From JBMNGH01 sp050949725 (GTDB taxonomy: Bacteria; Bacillota; Thermosediminibacteria; Thermosediminibacterales; Tepidanaerobacteraceae): a stretch of 64,000 bases of DNA. The stretch is from positions 124,001-188,000 of the forward strand of contig JBMNGH010000006.1 in the NCBI GenBank assembly GCA_050949725.1. Direction: 5' to 3'. Made by a program: the position numbers and the translations under genes. The notes under the pieces were generated by a model. It searched no databases and had not been told where the DNA came from. It was given only the letters and a program-made list of their open reading frames with translations. Of this stretch, positions 8,560 to 17,142 are shown in pieces (positions within the stretch are counted from its first letter, which is position 1; each line of letters opens with the position of its first letter).

Positions 8560-9585
8560 TTATAATATCAGCATCGCATCGCCAAAACTATAAAACCTGT
8601 ATCTATTGGCTATTGCATCATGATAAGCTCTAAGTGCTTTATCTTTTCCAGCAAAAGCGCAGACCAACATTATTAATGTTGACTCCGGCAAGTGAAAATT
8701 AGTTATAAGCCCATCCAAAACCTTAAAATCATAGCCAGGATAAATGAACAAATCTGACCAACCTTTTTGAGGTTTAATGAGGCCTTTCGTATCTGCTACG
8801 GTTTCTAATGTCCTGGCAGACGTTGTACCTACTGCTATGATTCTTTTTCCTTCTATTTTTGCAGCATTGATTTTTTCCGATGTCTCATTATTTACTTCAA
8901 AATATTCAGAGTGCATTATGTGTTCTTCAATTTTATTAGCCTTTACCGGCCTAAATGTGCCTAATCCAACATGTAAAGTAATAAATGCGATGTCAATACC
9001 CTTACTTCTTATTTTTTTAAGAAGATTTTGGGTAAAATGGAGACCTGCCGTAGGGGCTGCCGCAGAGCCAGGGTTCCTCGCGTAAACTGTTTGATATCTT
9101 TCCTTCTGTTTTAACGCCTTTTTTATGTATGGTGGCACAGGCATTTCACCTATGTCATCTAATACTTGATCAAAATTGCCTTCATAAAAAAACTGTACTA
9201 TTCTGCCGCCGAACTCCGCGTGATCAATAACAATAGCAGATAATTCTCCATTGCCGAAAATAATCTTGCTTCCCTTTTTTGCCCGCCTTCCCGGTTTGAC
9301 CAAAACTTCCCATGTATCAGGAGCTACTGTCTTTAAAAGTATAAGCTCTATTTTGCCTCCCGTATCATGGCGCCTTCCAATCAATCTTGCCGGAATTACC
9401 TTTGAATCATTCAAGACGAGACAATCTCCAGGTTGAAAGTAATCAATAATGTTTTCAAAAATGGTATGCTCTATGTTCCCCGTCTGTTTGTCCAAAAATA
9501 ATAGCCTCGATTTTTTTCTATCATATATAGGCTCCTGCGCTATTAATTCTTCAGGCAAATAATAGTAAAACTCACTTTTTTCCAT
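8560..9585 (-). CDS. queA: S-adenosylmethionine:tRNA ribosyltransferase-isomerase (QueA)
   Basis: An enzyme of about 341 residues that transfers the ribosyl part of SAM to preQ1 in tRNA, giving epoxyqueuosine. The start MEKSEFYYYLPEELIAQ matches the family N-terminus, and the motifs VLNDSKVIPARL, GLHFT and TNFHLPESTLIMLVCAFAG are present. A second in-frame ATG 12 nt upstream (9597) is possible; neither start has a textbook ribosome site. It follows the SpoIID-like gene closely and precedes the PsiE-like gene and tgt. Confidence 0.96.
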   Translation of the reverse strand: MEKSEFYYYLPEELIAQEPIYDRKKSRLLFLDKQTGNIEHTIFENIIDYFQPGDCLVLNDSKVIPARLIGRRHDTGGKIELILLKTVAPDTWEVLVKPGRRAKKGSKIIFGNGELSAIVIDHAEFGGRIVQFFYEGNFDQVLDDIGEMPVPPYIKKALKQKERYQTVYARNPGSAAAPTAGLHFTQNLLKKIRSKGIDIAFITLHVGLGTFRPVKANKIEEHIMHSEYFEVNNETSEKINAAKIEGKRIIAVGTTSARTLETVADTKGLIKPQKGWSDLFIYPGYDFKVLDGLITNFHLPESTLIMLVCAFAGKDKALRAYHDAIANRYRFYSFGDAMLIL

Positions 9586-9611
9586 TAAATCAACCATTCC
9601 CGCAATAACGT

Positions 9612-10970
9612 CTATTTTATCGTGACATCATTATAATAGTGTTGCAATATATCAATGTAATTATACCCATTTTCGGCCATTGCCCGCGCTCCCCATTGGC
9701 TCATCCCAAGCCCGTGACCCAAACCTCTGCCTACAATTTTAAATCCTTCTGTATTCCCAAGGTGTATTTGCCTAGAGCATCCGCCGCTTCCTACAAAAAA
9801 TAGGTTGCTTAAGTTTACTTTTGTTATGCCAAAAGCCGTGTTAATATGAGCATTGTTTAATACCTTGGTCTGCATGGGGCCTTGCCCTGAAACAATATAC
9901 AGGCTAAAGTTCCCAATTTGTACGTCAAAGAGGGTGCTCTTTAAATTGAATATGGTTCTAATATCAGAGCCGGTAAATTCTTTTTGGCCTAGTGTTCCCG
10001 ATACCAAAAGCTTACTCACTCGATTAGAAGAAGTGCGTTCAATTATAGACAAGTCATAAATGTCTCCCAAATCAATTCCTTTTAAGCTTTTAATTTGTCT
10101 ATTGATATATTCTGGTGTATATGACACTTCCCACATTGAAGTAGGGGAATTTGTTTCCATTACATCTCTTACAGACTTCAAGTATGGCAGGTTAACCGAC
10201 ATCGTCTCACTTCCGTTCTCGGTGATACCACCGCTGTCAGAGTGATAAAAGGCTTGTATTGGCTCGCCTGCATATATAATCAGCTTTCCTCGTGTCTCGT
10301 CAACGGCCATATTTGTTTGTTTATTTTCTACATCATAACCTGCGTAAACTTGGTCCAAAACACCGTCAGTTAGATCGAAACCGAATTTATCCCACTTTGC
10401 AATATTACAAGCCGCATAAGTACGGGAAGCAACTGCCTGAGCCTTAAGGGCTTCAGCAGGCCATGATGGTGGCATTTCTTTCGGTAAAACACCATATAGA
10501 TACTCTTCCATACCTAATTCGTTTACAACAGTCAGTCTATTATAATCAGAAGGCCATATTAACATCCTGCCCCTGTATTTTTTTCCGTCCAGTGCTACAA
10601 CCTCTTCTTGTTTTCTGTTTTGAACAATGATAGGGTTATCCATATCTGAAGGGAGCTCTAGTTTAAACTCGCCTTCTTTAGATGTTACTGATACATTATT
10701 GAAATTGTTTTGATTGGGATTTTGGTTTGTTGAAAAAGCAACCTGAATTACTCTGTCACTTATTTCAAATGGCTTTTCCTCTCCAACCGTTTTGCTTATG
10801 ATAATAAAACCCGAATCAGAATAAAGCTCATAAGCGTGTTTTGCAGTTTTATCATAATACAGACCAATTTTGATCGACGAAGGAGCGGATTGTGATGCAA
10901 TGGCCTGTGATGGAATCATGACAAAAGCAATTAGGAAGAGAAAACTGTATACTACGAATTTCTTTTTCAC
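9612..10970 (-). CDS. SpoIID/LytB-domain cell-wall protein
   Basis: A 452-residue exported protein. A signal peptide is visible (basic MKKK, hydrophobic core to about residue 22, then AIASQS). The SpoIID domain occupies the C-terminal two thirds with the hallmark GVLPKEMPPSWPAEALKAQA region near residue 160, including the catalytic-type glutamate, and the closing GRGLGHGLGMSQWGARAMA motif near 415-433. SpoIID proteins are lytic transglycosylases that trim peptidoglycan during engulfment. This copy sits between ruvB and queA, the usual place of a second SpoIID paralogue in Clostridia, so I do not call it spoIID itself. Confidence 0.88.
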   Translation of the reverse strand: MKKKFVVYSFLFLIAFVMIPSQAIASQSAPSSIKIGLYYDKTAKHAYELYSDSGFIIISKTVGEEKPFEISDRVIQVAFSTNQNPNQNNFNNVSVTSKEGEFKLELPSDMDNPIIVQNRKQEEVVALDGKKYRGRMLIWPSDYNRLTVVNELGMEEYLYGVLPKEMPPSWPAEALKAQAVASRTYAACNIAKWDKFGFDLTDGVLDQVYAGYDVENKQTNMAVDETRGKLIIYAGEPIQAFYHSDSGGITENGSETMSVNLPYLKSVRDVMETNSPTSMWEVSYTPEYINRQIKSLKGIDLGDIYDLSIIERTSSNRVSKLLVSGTLGQKEFTGSDIRTIFNLKSTLFDVQIGNFSLYIVSGQGPMQTKVLNNAHINTAFGITKVNLSNLFFVGSGGCSRQIHLGNTEGFKIVGRGLGHGLGMSQWGARAMAENGYNYIDILQHYYNDVTIK

Positions 10971-10988
10971 AGGAAAACCCCCAATGAC

Positions 10989-11987
10989 TCATTTATCAAC
11001 TTTCTTGCCTAAATGTTCGTATGCTTGGTTTGAAACCATTCTACCTCTAGAAGTTCTTAAAAGATACCCTTCTTTAATCAGGTATGGCTCATATAAATCT
11101 TCAATTGTTGAAACTTCTTCATTAAGAGCAGCTGCAATTGTATCTATGCCTACTGGTCCGCCATTAAATTTTTCTATTATTGTCAATAGCAATTTCCTGT
11201 CATTTTGATCAAGTCCATTTCGATCAATGTCCAACATTTCAAGTCCTTCGGATGCTATTTTTGTTGTTATTATCCCATCCCCCTTTACCTGGGCATAATC
11301 CCTTATGCGTTTTAACAACCTGTTGGCAATTCTGGGTGTTCCTCTTGAACAGGCAGCAATCATTTCAGCAGCACTTACTTTTAATGCTACATTTAATATT
11401 TTTGCTGATCTCAATAGGATTTGAATAAGATCTTTTTTGTCATAAAAGTCAAGGTGTAGACTTACTCCAAATCTATCCCTCAAAGGTGAAGTGAGCTGAC
11501 CAGCTTTTGTTGTTGCTCCTACCAAAGTAAACGGGCTTAAATTCAGTCTCATTGAGCGAGCACTGGGCCCTTTGCCAATAATTATATCAAGTGAAAAATC
11601 TTCCATTGCAGGATATAAAATTTCCTCTACCGTCGGGTGCAACCGGTGTATTTCATCTATGAATAGAACGTCCATGTTTCCTAAATTAGTAAGAATTGCT
11701 GCTAAATCACCAGGGCGTTCTATAGCGGGGCCGGAAGTAATCTTTATATTTACTCCCAATTCATGTGCAATGATATAAGCCATTGTAGTCTTCCCGAGAC
11801 CTGGCGGGCCAAATAATAGCACGTGGTCTAAGGCATCTTGGCGCATGAGGGCAGCCTTTACATAAATTTTTAGATTTTCTTTAGCCCTGGATTGGCCTAT
11901 GTATTCATCAAAGCTTGTTGGTCTTAAATTCCTTTCATATTCCATTTCTTCAGTATCTTTTAGAGCAGGTGTTACAAACCTTTCCAT
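10989..11987 (-). CDS. ruvB: Holliday junction branch-migration motor RuvB
   Basis: About 332 residues, AAA+ helicase that pumps DNA through the RuvA-Holliday junction complex. Walker A GPPGLGKT, Walker B LFIDEIHRL, sensor 1 GATTKAG and the C-terminal winged-helix region ending near PRGRM-type TSRGRMVS are present. The start at 11987 is chosen because AAGGAT stands 6 nt before its ATG; an upstream TTG at 12005 lacks a ribosome site. It follows ruvA and ruvC on one transcript. Confidence 0.97.
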   Translation of the reverse strand: MERFVTPALKDTEEMEYERNLRPTSFDEYIGQSRAKENLKIYVKAALMRQDALDHVLLFGPPGLGKTTMAYIIAHELGVNIKITSGPAIERPGDLAAILTNLGNMDVLFIDEIHRLHPTVEEILYPAMEDFSLDIIIGKGPSARSMRLNLSPFTLVGATTKAGQLTSPLRDRFGVSLHLDFYDKKDLIQILLRSAKILNVALKVSAAEMIAACSRGTPRIANRLLKRIRDYAQVKGDGIITTKIASEGLEMLDIDRNGLDQNDRKLLLTIIEKFNGGPVGIDTIAAALNEEVSTIEDLYEPYLIKEGYLLRTSRGRMVSNQAYEHLGKKVDK

Positions 11988-12031
11988 AAAATCATCCTTA
12001 ATCAAATAATGAGTATGTTTCCTATATTTCG

Positions 12032-12610
12032 TTAAAGTTTCTTAAGAGCCTCTCTTACAAGATTTTCCACTGATGGTTCTTGAAGATTTAAACCTTTCAA
12101 TGCCTGCATAACTTCATGGCTGCTAAATCCTAGTGAAATTAATACCTCTTTAGCCTCCACGATCATATCAAGGCTGCTAGTAGTGTCGGGCATCTCTATC
12201 GGTAATTGTTCAACTTTATCCTTCAAGTCTATGATTATTTTCTGAGCAGTCTTTTTGCCTATACCGGGGATTGTGATCAATGTTTTTATGTCATCAGTCA
12301 TAATACAGTGCTTCAAGCTGGCAACGTCAAGCATAGAAAGGATCGAAAAAGCTGCCTTTGAACCGATTCCTGGCACTCTATTTAGTAAAAGAAATGCCTG
12401 TCGCTCAACACGATCATAAAATCCTGCCAGTTCAACAGAATCCTCTTTTATTATCAAATAAACATATAATTTTATTTCCCGGTTTACCTGGTCTTTTATT
12501 CTGCTATAAGTTTTAAAAGATGTACTTACTGTATATCCTATACCATAAGTTTCGAGAACAGCTCGATCCGGCTGCAAATCAACAAGTAAACCCTTTATAT
12601 AGTCAAACAC
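12032..12610 (-). CDS. ruvA: Holliday junction DNA-binding protein RuvA
   Basis: A 192-residue protein, normal length. The N-terminal OB-fold begins FDYIKGLLVD; two helix-hairpin-helix motifs follow (LNRVPGIGSKAA near 78-89 and ITIPGIGKKTAQKI near 112-125), then a flexible linker and the C-terminal RuvB-contact domain (about 145-192). The start is GTG at 12610, three bases after the ruvC stop, preceded by GAGG. It tetramerises on four-way junctions and loads RuvB. Confidence 0.96.
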   Translation of the reverse strand: MFDYIKGLLVDLQPDRAVLETYGIGYTVSTSFKTYSRIKDQVNREIKLYVYLIIKEDSVELAGFYDRVERQAFLLLNRVPGIGSKAAFSILSMLDVASLKHCIMTDDIKTLITIPGIGKKTAQKIIIDLKDKVEQLPIEMPDTTSSLDMIVEAKEVLISLGFSSHEVMQALKGLNLQEPSVENLVREALKKL

Positions 12611-12613
12611 AAA

Positions 12614-13111
12614 TCAAAACCTCTTTTCAAGGATCCTCCCCAATTTTAAGGAATTAATATGGCATAATGCAACTGCAAGTGCATCAGCTGCATCATCAGG
12701 TCTAGGGACCTCATCCAGATTTAAAAAGATTTTTATCATTTGCTGAATTTGATACTTCTCAGCCTTTCCATAACCTACTACAGCCTGTTTTACCTGAAGA
12801 GGTGTATATTCATAAACGCTGATATCTTGCAGTGCAGCTGCCAAAATTGCAACACCTCTTGCTTGTCCTACATCGATAGCTGTTTTTGCATTTTTGTTGA
12901 AGAATAACTCTTCAACGGCAATCGAATTTGGTTTATATTGTTGTATCAGTTTGTAAAACCCCTGATGTATCATTTTTAATCTATCGGGCAAGCAAATACC
13001 CGGCTTTGTTTCTATTACGCCATATTTTACCGCACAACATGTACGGTTATCGCTATCAATAATGCCGAACCCGCTTTTAGCCAGCCCTGGATCAATACCC
13101 AATATTAACAT
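12614..13111 (-). CDS. ruvC: Crossover junction endodeoxyribonuclease RuvC
   Basis: About 165 residues, RNase H-fold resolvase. The first catalytic aspartate is in LGIDPGLAKSGFG (D7), the second acidic residue in VEELFFNKN and the pair near the end in RPDDAADALAVA. I start it at the ATG at 13111 because the family begins at MLILGIDPG; a ribosome site GGGTGAT precedes it by 7 nt. That ribosome site lies inside the 3' arm of a stable hairpin (13117-13156), which could hold back translation. First gene of ruvC-ruvA-ruvB. Confidence 0.96.
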   Translation of the reverse strand: MLILGIDPGLAKSGFGIIDSDNRTCCAVKYGVIETKPGICLPDRLKMIHQGFYKLIQQYKPNSIAVEELFFNKNAKTAIDVGQARGVAILAAALQDISVYEYTPLQVKQAVVGYGKAEKYQIQQMIKIFLNLDEVPRPDDAADALAVALCHINSLKLGRILEKRF

Positions 13112-13116
13112 TAGAA

Positions 13117-13156
13117 AAATCACCCTTAGATTCTATTCTACATCTATGGGTGATTT
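13117..13156 (-). terminator. Hairpin between the BofC-like gene and ruvC, overlapping the ruvC ribosome site
   Basis: AAATCACCC and GGGTGATTT form nine perfect pairs, extended by an inner TAGAT/ATCTA stem. On the minus strand the stem ends in a short T run and its 3' arm contains the ruvC Shine-Dalgarno GGGTGAT. It can act as terminator of the upstream gene, as a translation gate for ruvC, or both. Confidence 0.6.
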
Positions 13157-13174
13157 CCTTTTTCATGAAAGCTT

Positions 13175-13750
13175 TTAGTTAGCAAGTCCTTCTTTAATCT
13201 GTAAAAATTCTCGTTTGTCTTCGATAATCACTCCCTTTTCCAGAGTGACTCTGTCTTCATATCTTAGTATGTCTGCCATTATGTCCGTTTTTTGTAAAAC
13301 TAGTGATTCATTTCCTGGTATACCTTGAAATAAAGTTACATATCCGTCCTGGATACCCACATAATAATGGTTGTCACAAAACTTATCCAATGTTTTTATT
13401 AAGACGACTTCTTCTGGGCTAAAGCTCTCTATAAACCATTCGTCATCCAATTCGTTTTCCAATTGATCTTTAGTCAGTCCCCAGTACGATTTTTGTGAAG
13501 GTTTTTCTTCTTCTATTTTATGTCCACATTTTATATAGTAAAGCTTATAAACAAACATCGTGCTCGGTTCAACCTTCATTTGTTCGGCCTGACTAACATC
13601 TCGGTCTTCGATGTTTTGAAAACTTTTTGGGTCTATTTCTTGATTTGGTGGTGTCTTTATAGAAATAAAGGTCTTCAAATATCCAAAGCCAAACCCGAAT
13701 ACGATAACTAGTAGAACCACTACTATATACCTAAATACTTTTTTAGGCAT
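13175..13750 (-). CDS. BofC C-terminal-domain protein (sporulation type)
   Basis: A 191-residue protein anchored or exported through an N-terminal hydrophobic segment (about 7-27, after the basic MPKKVFR). The C-terminal half carries YVGIQDGYVTLFQG (about 128-141), typical of the BofC C-terminal domain, repeated weakly later. BofC in Bacillus is a forespore protein that restrains SpoIVB signalling for sigma-K activation; clostridial proteins share only this domain, so the same role is not assured. It stands alone between yebC and the ruv operon. Confidence 0.75.
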   Translation of the reverse strand: MPKKVFRYIVVVLLVIVFGFGFGYLKTFISIKTPPNQEIDPKSFQNIEDRDVSQAEQMKVEPSTMFVYKLYYIKCGHKIEEEKPSQKSYWGLTKDQLENELDDEWFIESFSPEEVVLIKTLDKFCDNHYYVGIQDGYVTLFQGIPGNESLVLQKTDIMADILRYEDRVTLEKGVIIEDKREFLQIKEGLAN

Positions 13751-13825
13751 ACTTATTCCCCCTTAATCCTTCGGATGAATAGTATGCCCATTAATTTACA
13801 GCATTATACAAATTTACAAAAAAAT

Positions 13826-14554
13826 CTAGTCTATTACATCATGATTTGTATATACATTTTGCACATCATCGTGCTCTTCAAACATATCAATAAGCTTTTC
13901 TAAACTTTCACTTTGAGCTGCATCCAATCTCACTGTTGTTTTAGGTAAAAAGGTTATTTCTGCTGATGCCAGTTCAAACCCATTTTCATTAAATGTCTTT
14001 TTAATATGTTCAAACTGTTCGATACTCGTTGTAATTTCTACAGAATCATCTTCTTCTTCAACATCGTCGGCTCCGGCATCAATCGCAAGCATTATAAGAT
14101 TCTCGACATCCAAATCATCTTTTTTTTCAACAATTATCAACCCTTTTTTTTCAAACATCCATGCGACACAACCCGTCTCACCTAAGTTTCCTCCGTATTT
14201 ATCGAATAAATGCCTCAGATCACCTGCAGTACGATTTCTGTTATCTGTCATGGTATCAAGCATAATTGCTACCCCTCCGGGCCCATAACCTTCGTACATA
14301 ACTTCCTCAAAATTTTCACCACCGAGTTCGCCGCTACCTCGCTTTATCGCCCTCATGATATTATCATTTGGCATGTTTGCTTCTTTTGCTTTTTCAATTA
14401 TATCTTTTAGTCTTGAATTGCCATTAGGGTCAGGGCCACCTTCTCTAACGGCAACAGAAATCAGTTTGCTAAATTTTGTATAAATCTTGCCCTTTTGAGC
14501 ATCCATCTTTGCTTTTTTATGTTTGATATTTGCCCATTTTGAATGGCCTGCCAT
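13826..14554 (-). CDS. YebC/PmpR-family protein
   Basis: A 242-residue protein starting with the family signature MAGHSKWANIKHKKAK. The start at 14554 is fixed by that motif and by a G-rich ribosome site (GGGGGGG, 7 nt before ATG); a longer reading to 14614 is unlikely. Three domains follow the family order, with VMYEGYGPGGVA near 90 and an acidic stretch (DDVEEEDDS) near 165. Members act as transcriptional regulators, and some relieve ribosome stalling at proline runs; I cannot tell which applies. Confidence 0.93.
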   Translation of the reverse strand: MAGHSKWANIKHKKAKMDAQKGKIYTKFSKLISVAVREGGPDPNGNSRLKDIIEKAKEANMPNDNIMRAIKRGSGELGGENFEEVMYEGYGPGGVAIMLDTMTDNRNRTAGDLRHLFDKYGGNLGETGCVAWMFEKKGLIIVEKKDDLDVENLIMLAIDAGADDVEEEDDSVEITTSIEQFEHIKKTFNENGFELASAEITFLPKTTVRLDAAQSESLEKLIDMFEEHDDVQNVYTNHDVID

Positions 14555-14614
14555 TGATAATCCCCCCCCGGTCTTATTTACACTCCTAATAATTTTAACA
14601 CAAAACAAAAGCAT

Positions 14615-15328
14615 TTAAAAGCACGGTATTAACGGGAACCTCCGTTTATGTTCACTGTTTCGGTTTAAGCGCTTAATAATTGTGTCTGCATCCGGGCTTG
14701 AGGCGGAACCTGTTAAAATATAAGAATCAAGTTCCTCATAACTTATTCCCATTTCGTCTTCATCTGTCTGGTTAGGCCATAAACCTGCTGAGGGTGGTTT
14801 TATAATTATTTCGCTAGGGATATCAAGATGATAAGCCAGTTCTTTTACATGAGCTTTGACCAAATTTCCTAGAGGCATAAGGTCTACCCCACTATCTGCA
14901 TGCTTTGTAAAATAACCTACAGTAAGTTCGCTTTTATTTGTGCTTCCAACAACAAGGTAATTGTTTTTGGCTGCATAGTAGTACAAAACGGTCATGCGTA
15001 GCCGAGGCTTGACGTTAGCCTCTAACAATTTATCACCCTTTTCTACGACTTTCATAAATTCATCATAAATAGAAGTAAGGTCAATCTTTATATACTTTAT
15101 ATTGAACTTATCAGTAACCAGTTTTGCGTCATGTTCATCCTTCTCATCGCTATAACACGGCATTATTAAACCGAGTGCATCTTCGGAAAACGCCCTTTTG
15201 CATAATACACTTGTTACAGCCGAATCTATACCTCCACTTATCCCAAAAACAGCCCCTTTTGCTTTTGCTCCTGCCACTTGCATTTTCAGCCAATAAATAA
15301 GTTTATCACATAGCAGCTTGATTTCCAT
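14615..15328 (-). CDS. nadE: NH3-dependent NAD(+) synthetase
   Basis: A 237-residue single-domain NAD synthetase that amidates nicotinic acid adenine dinucleotide using ATP and ammonia. The PP-loop SGGIDSAV lies near residues 31-38; STNKSELTVGY and LMPLGNLVKA match later family motifs. There is no glutaminase domain. The start at 15328 is supported by GGGGGGAG upstream; the frame continues to a TTG at 15361 that overlaps the preceding stop codon but has no ribosome site. Confidence 0.94.
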   Translation of the reverse strand: MEIKLLCDKLIYWLKMQVAGAKAKGAVFGISGGIDSAVTSVLCKRAFSEDALGLIMPCYSDEKDEHDAKLVTDKFNIKYIKIDLTSIYDEFMKVVEKGDKLLEANVKPRLRMTVLYYYAAKNNYLVVGSTNKSELTVGYFTKHADSGVDLMPLGNLVKAHVKELAYHLDIPSEIIIKPPSAGLWPNQTDEDEMGISYEELDSYILTGSASSPDADTIIKRLNRNSEHKRRFPLIPCF

Positions 15329-15357
15329 ATGTAGCAAACTCCCCCCAAAATATAAAA

Positions 15358-15990
15358 TCAATGTGCATTTATATATACTTCACCGACTTTTTTAATTTCA
15401 GCATTTCCTGAAGTAAGATTAAGAATAAAACTTCCAAAATCCATATTGAAATCAAATGGAACGCCTACAGTAATCAAAACATTTTCATCGTATACTATAT
15501 CCTCGACTAGCAAATTGTGATTTTTAAGTTCCCATTCAGTTTTACCCAGCAGGCTGTAATCAATCATCAAAAAATATTTATTACACCTCACTTTTTTTAT
15601 AACTCCCGCTTTTTTTATGCAATTAGAAACACTCTCACTGTATGCCCTTACTAAGCCTCCGGCTCCCAACTTTATTCCACCAAAATAACGGGTCACTACA
15701 ACCAGTACATTTTTTAAATCCCTGGATTTTAAAACTTCGAGTACTGGCCGGCCAGCAGTACCAGATGGCTCTCCATCATCGCTAAATTTTTGAATCTGGT
15801 CATTCAAACCCAAAGTGTATGCATAGACATTGTGTGCTGCATCCCAATACTTTTTTCGGATTGCTTCAATCTGTTCATCTATTTCCTTTAAGTTTTGAGC
15901 AGATCTAATATTAGCTATAAACTTAGATTTTTTTTCAATATATATTGTTTCCATGGGGTTTTTTATGGTCAAAAATGAATTAGGCTTCAT
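15358..15990 (-). CDS. YigZ/IMPACT-family protein
   Basis: A 210-residue two-domain protein. The N-terminal UPF0029/IMPACT domain shows KKSKFIANI, AYTLG and the strong family signature FSDDGEPSGTAGRPVLEVL (about 68-86) followed by VVVTRYFGGIKLGAGGLVRAY with its glycine-rich turn; the C-terminal domain has the YigZ fold. The biochemical function of bacterial members is not established. It lies immediately before nadE and has its own promoter (16028-16056). Confidence 0.92.
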   Translation of the reverse strand: MKPNSFLTIKNPMETIYIEKKSKFIANIRSAQNLKEIDEQIEAIRKKYWDAAHNVYAYTLGLNDQIQKFSDDGEPSGTAGRPVLEVLKSRDLKNVLVVVTRYFGGIKLGAGGLVRAYSESVSNCIKKAGVIKKVRCNKYFLMIDYSLLGKTEWELKNHNLLVEDIVYDENVLITVGVPFDFNMDFGSFILNLTSGNAEIKKVGEVYINAH

Positions 15991-16027
15991 TATGCCCCCT
16001 TCTTTCGTTTTATAAATACATATATTT

Positions 16028-16056
16028 ATTATGGTAAATAATAATTATAAAGTCAA
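16028..16056 (-). promoter_or_regulatory. Sigma-A-type promoter for the YigZ-family gene and nadE
   Basis: Minus strand TTGACT and CATAAT with a 17-bp spacer, 38 bp before the ATG at 15990. Confidence 0.7.
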
Positions 16057-16061
16057 ACAAA

Positions 16062-16083
16062 AGAAGGGCCCTTTTGGCCCTTG
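16062..16083 (-). terminator. Terminator after the SleB-like hydrolase gene
   Basis: Minus strand AAGGGCC, loop AAAAG, GGCCCTT followed by TCTTTTGTTT. It separates the hydrolase gene from the downstream promoter. Confidence 0.75.
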
Positions 16084-16123
16084 TATTTATAAAAAAACTG
16101 AACAGATTCTATGGATTAAGTAT

Positions 16124-16807
16124 TTATCTTGCAAAAATATGATTACCTATCCTTGTAATAGTTTGCCTTGACCATACCCATCGGTCGTTCGTTTTTGATG
16201 GATTATAAAATATGGTTGCACCACCGGTAGGGTCTACTCCAGAAAGTGCATCATTTACTGCACGTCGTGCTGTAGCATTGGGTGTTAAATTAATCTGACC
16301 ATCGGCGACAGGGCTGTACTGATAATACCCGTTTACAACTTGAAAAATAATTCCAGATATGGTATTAGGATACCTTGGATCTTTTAATCGGTTTAATACA
16401 GTTGCAGCAACGGCGACTTGTCCCATATAAGGTTCTCCCCTCGCTTCAGCGTAAACCAGCTTAGCAAGTAATTCTATGTCTCTTTGTGAGAGCCTGCCCG
16501 TGCTAGCTCTTGATGCAGTCCTTATGTTCAAAGCACTAAATGTAGCAGGTCCGACAATGCCATCAACTTTTAAACCTTTCGCCCTTTGGAATGACAATAC
16601 TGCGTTTTGGGTTCTTTTCCCGAATATTCCGTCGACTTGACCTGCCCAAAAACCAAGTTGATTTAACTTTTGTTGTAATTGAGACACATCACTTCCATAT
16701 GTTCCATAGCAGAGATTTCTTTCTCCAAGGTTTGCTGCCAATGCTATAGGCATAAATGCAAGGAGAAGCATCGACAATATCAAAAAATGCGCAATCGTTT
16801 TTTTCAT
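16124..16807 (-). CDS. SleB-like spore-cortex/cell-wall hydrolase with peptidoglycan-binding domain
   Basis: A 227-residue exported protein. A signal peptide (MKKTIAHFLILSMLLLAFMP, cleavage after ALA) is followed by a PG_binding_1 domain (about 32-88, with GSDVSQLQQKLNQLGF and VDGIVGPATFSAL) and a Hydrolase_2 domain (about 103-227) with the catalytic-type glutamate in VYAEARGEPYMGQVAVA. This is the architecture of SleB germination-specific lytic transglycosylases; the partner YpeB is not adjacent, so it could also act in vegetative wall turnover. The start at 16807 has an ideal ribosome site (GAGGAGG). Confidence 0.92.
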   Translation of the reverse strand: MKKTIAHFLILSMLLLAFMPIALAANLGERNLCYGTYGSDVSQLQQKLNQLGFWAGQVDGIFGKRTQNAVLSFQRAKGLKVDGIVGPATFSALNIRTASRASTGRLSQRDIELLAKLVYAEARGEPYMGQVAVAATVLNRLKDPRYPNTISGIIFQVVNGYYQYSPVADGQINLTPNATARRAVNDALSGVDPTGGATIFYNPSKTNDRWVWSRQTITRIGNHIFAR

Positions 16808-16852
16808 TTTTTTCCTCCTCACTCTTTTTTTACATAAAAGAGAGATGCCAAG

Positions 16853-16881
16853 ATTATATCATCCGTCTTTTCTAAAGGCAA
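16853..16881 (-). promoter_or_regulatory. Sigma-A-type promoter for the SleB-like gene
   Basis: Minus strand TTGCCT and TATAAT with a 17-bp spacer, 46 bp before the ATG at 16807. A vegetative-type promoter is unusual for a purely sporulation-specific gene. Confidence 0.65.
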
Positions 16882-17055
16882 AATCCGTATCATCCCCAAA
16901 TCTATCATATTAAGTTTACAATAATTATATTATGTATTCACAGACTATGCTCGTCAGATAGCTTATTATTTAGCTTTATTTAACCTCCATGGTTTTTATA
17001 AGCATTTCATGAAAAAGTTGCCTATTCCTTTAATTTAATAAATTAGATTGTATAA

Positions 17056-17108
17056 ATTAAAAAGCCCCATCCTCTTTGTCAGAAAATCTTAAAAAATTTG
17101 GGGCTTTC
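17056..17108 (-). terminator. Long-loop terminator after the beta-CASP hydrolase gene
   Basis: Minus strand AAAGCCCC and GGGGCTTT are separated by about 34 nt and followed by TTTAATTT. The remaining sequence of this gap (16882-17055) shows no gene. Confidence 0.6.
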
Positions 17109-17142
17109 CTCAGGTTTTCATTATTTTTATGTTATTGTGATT

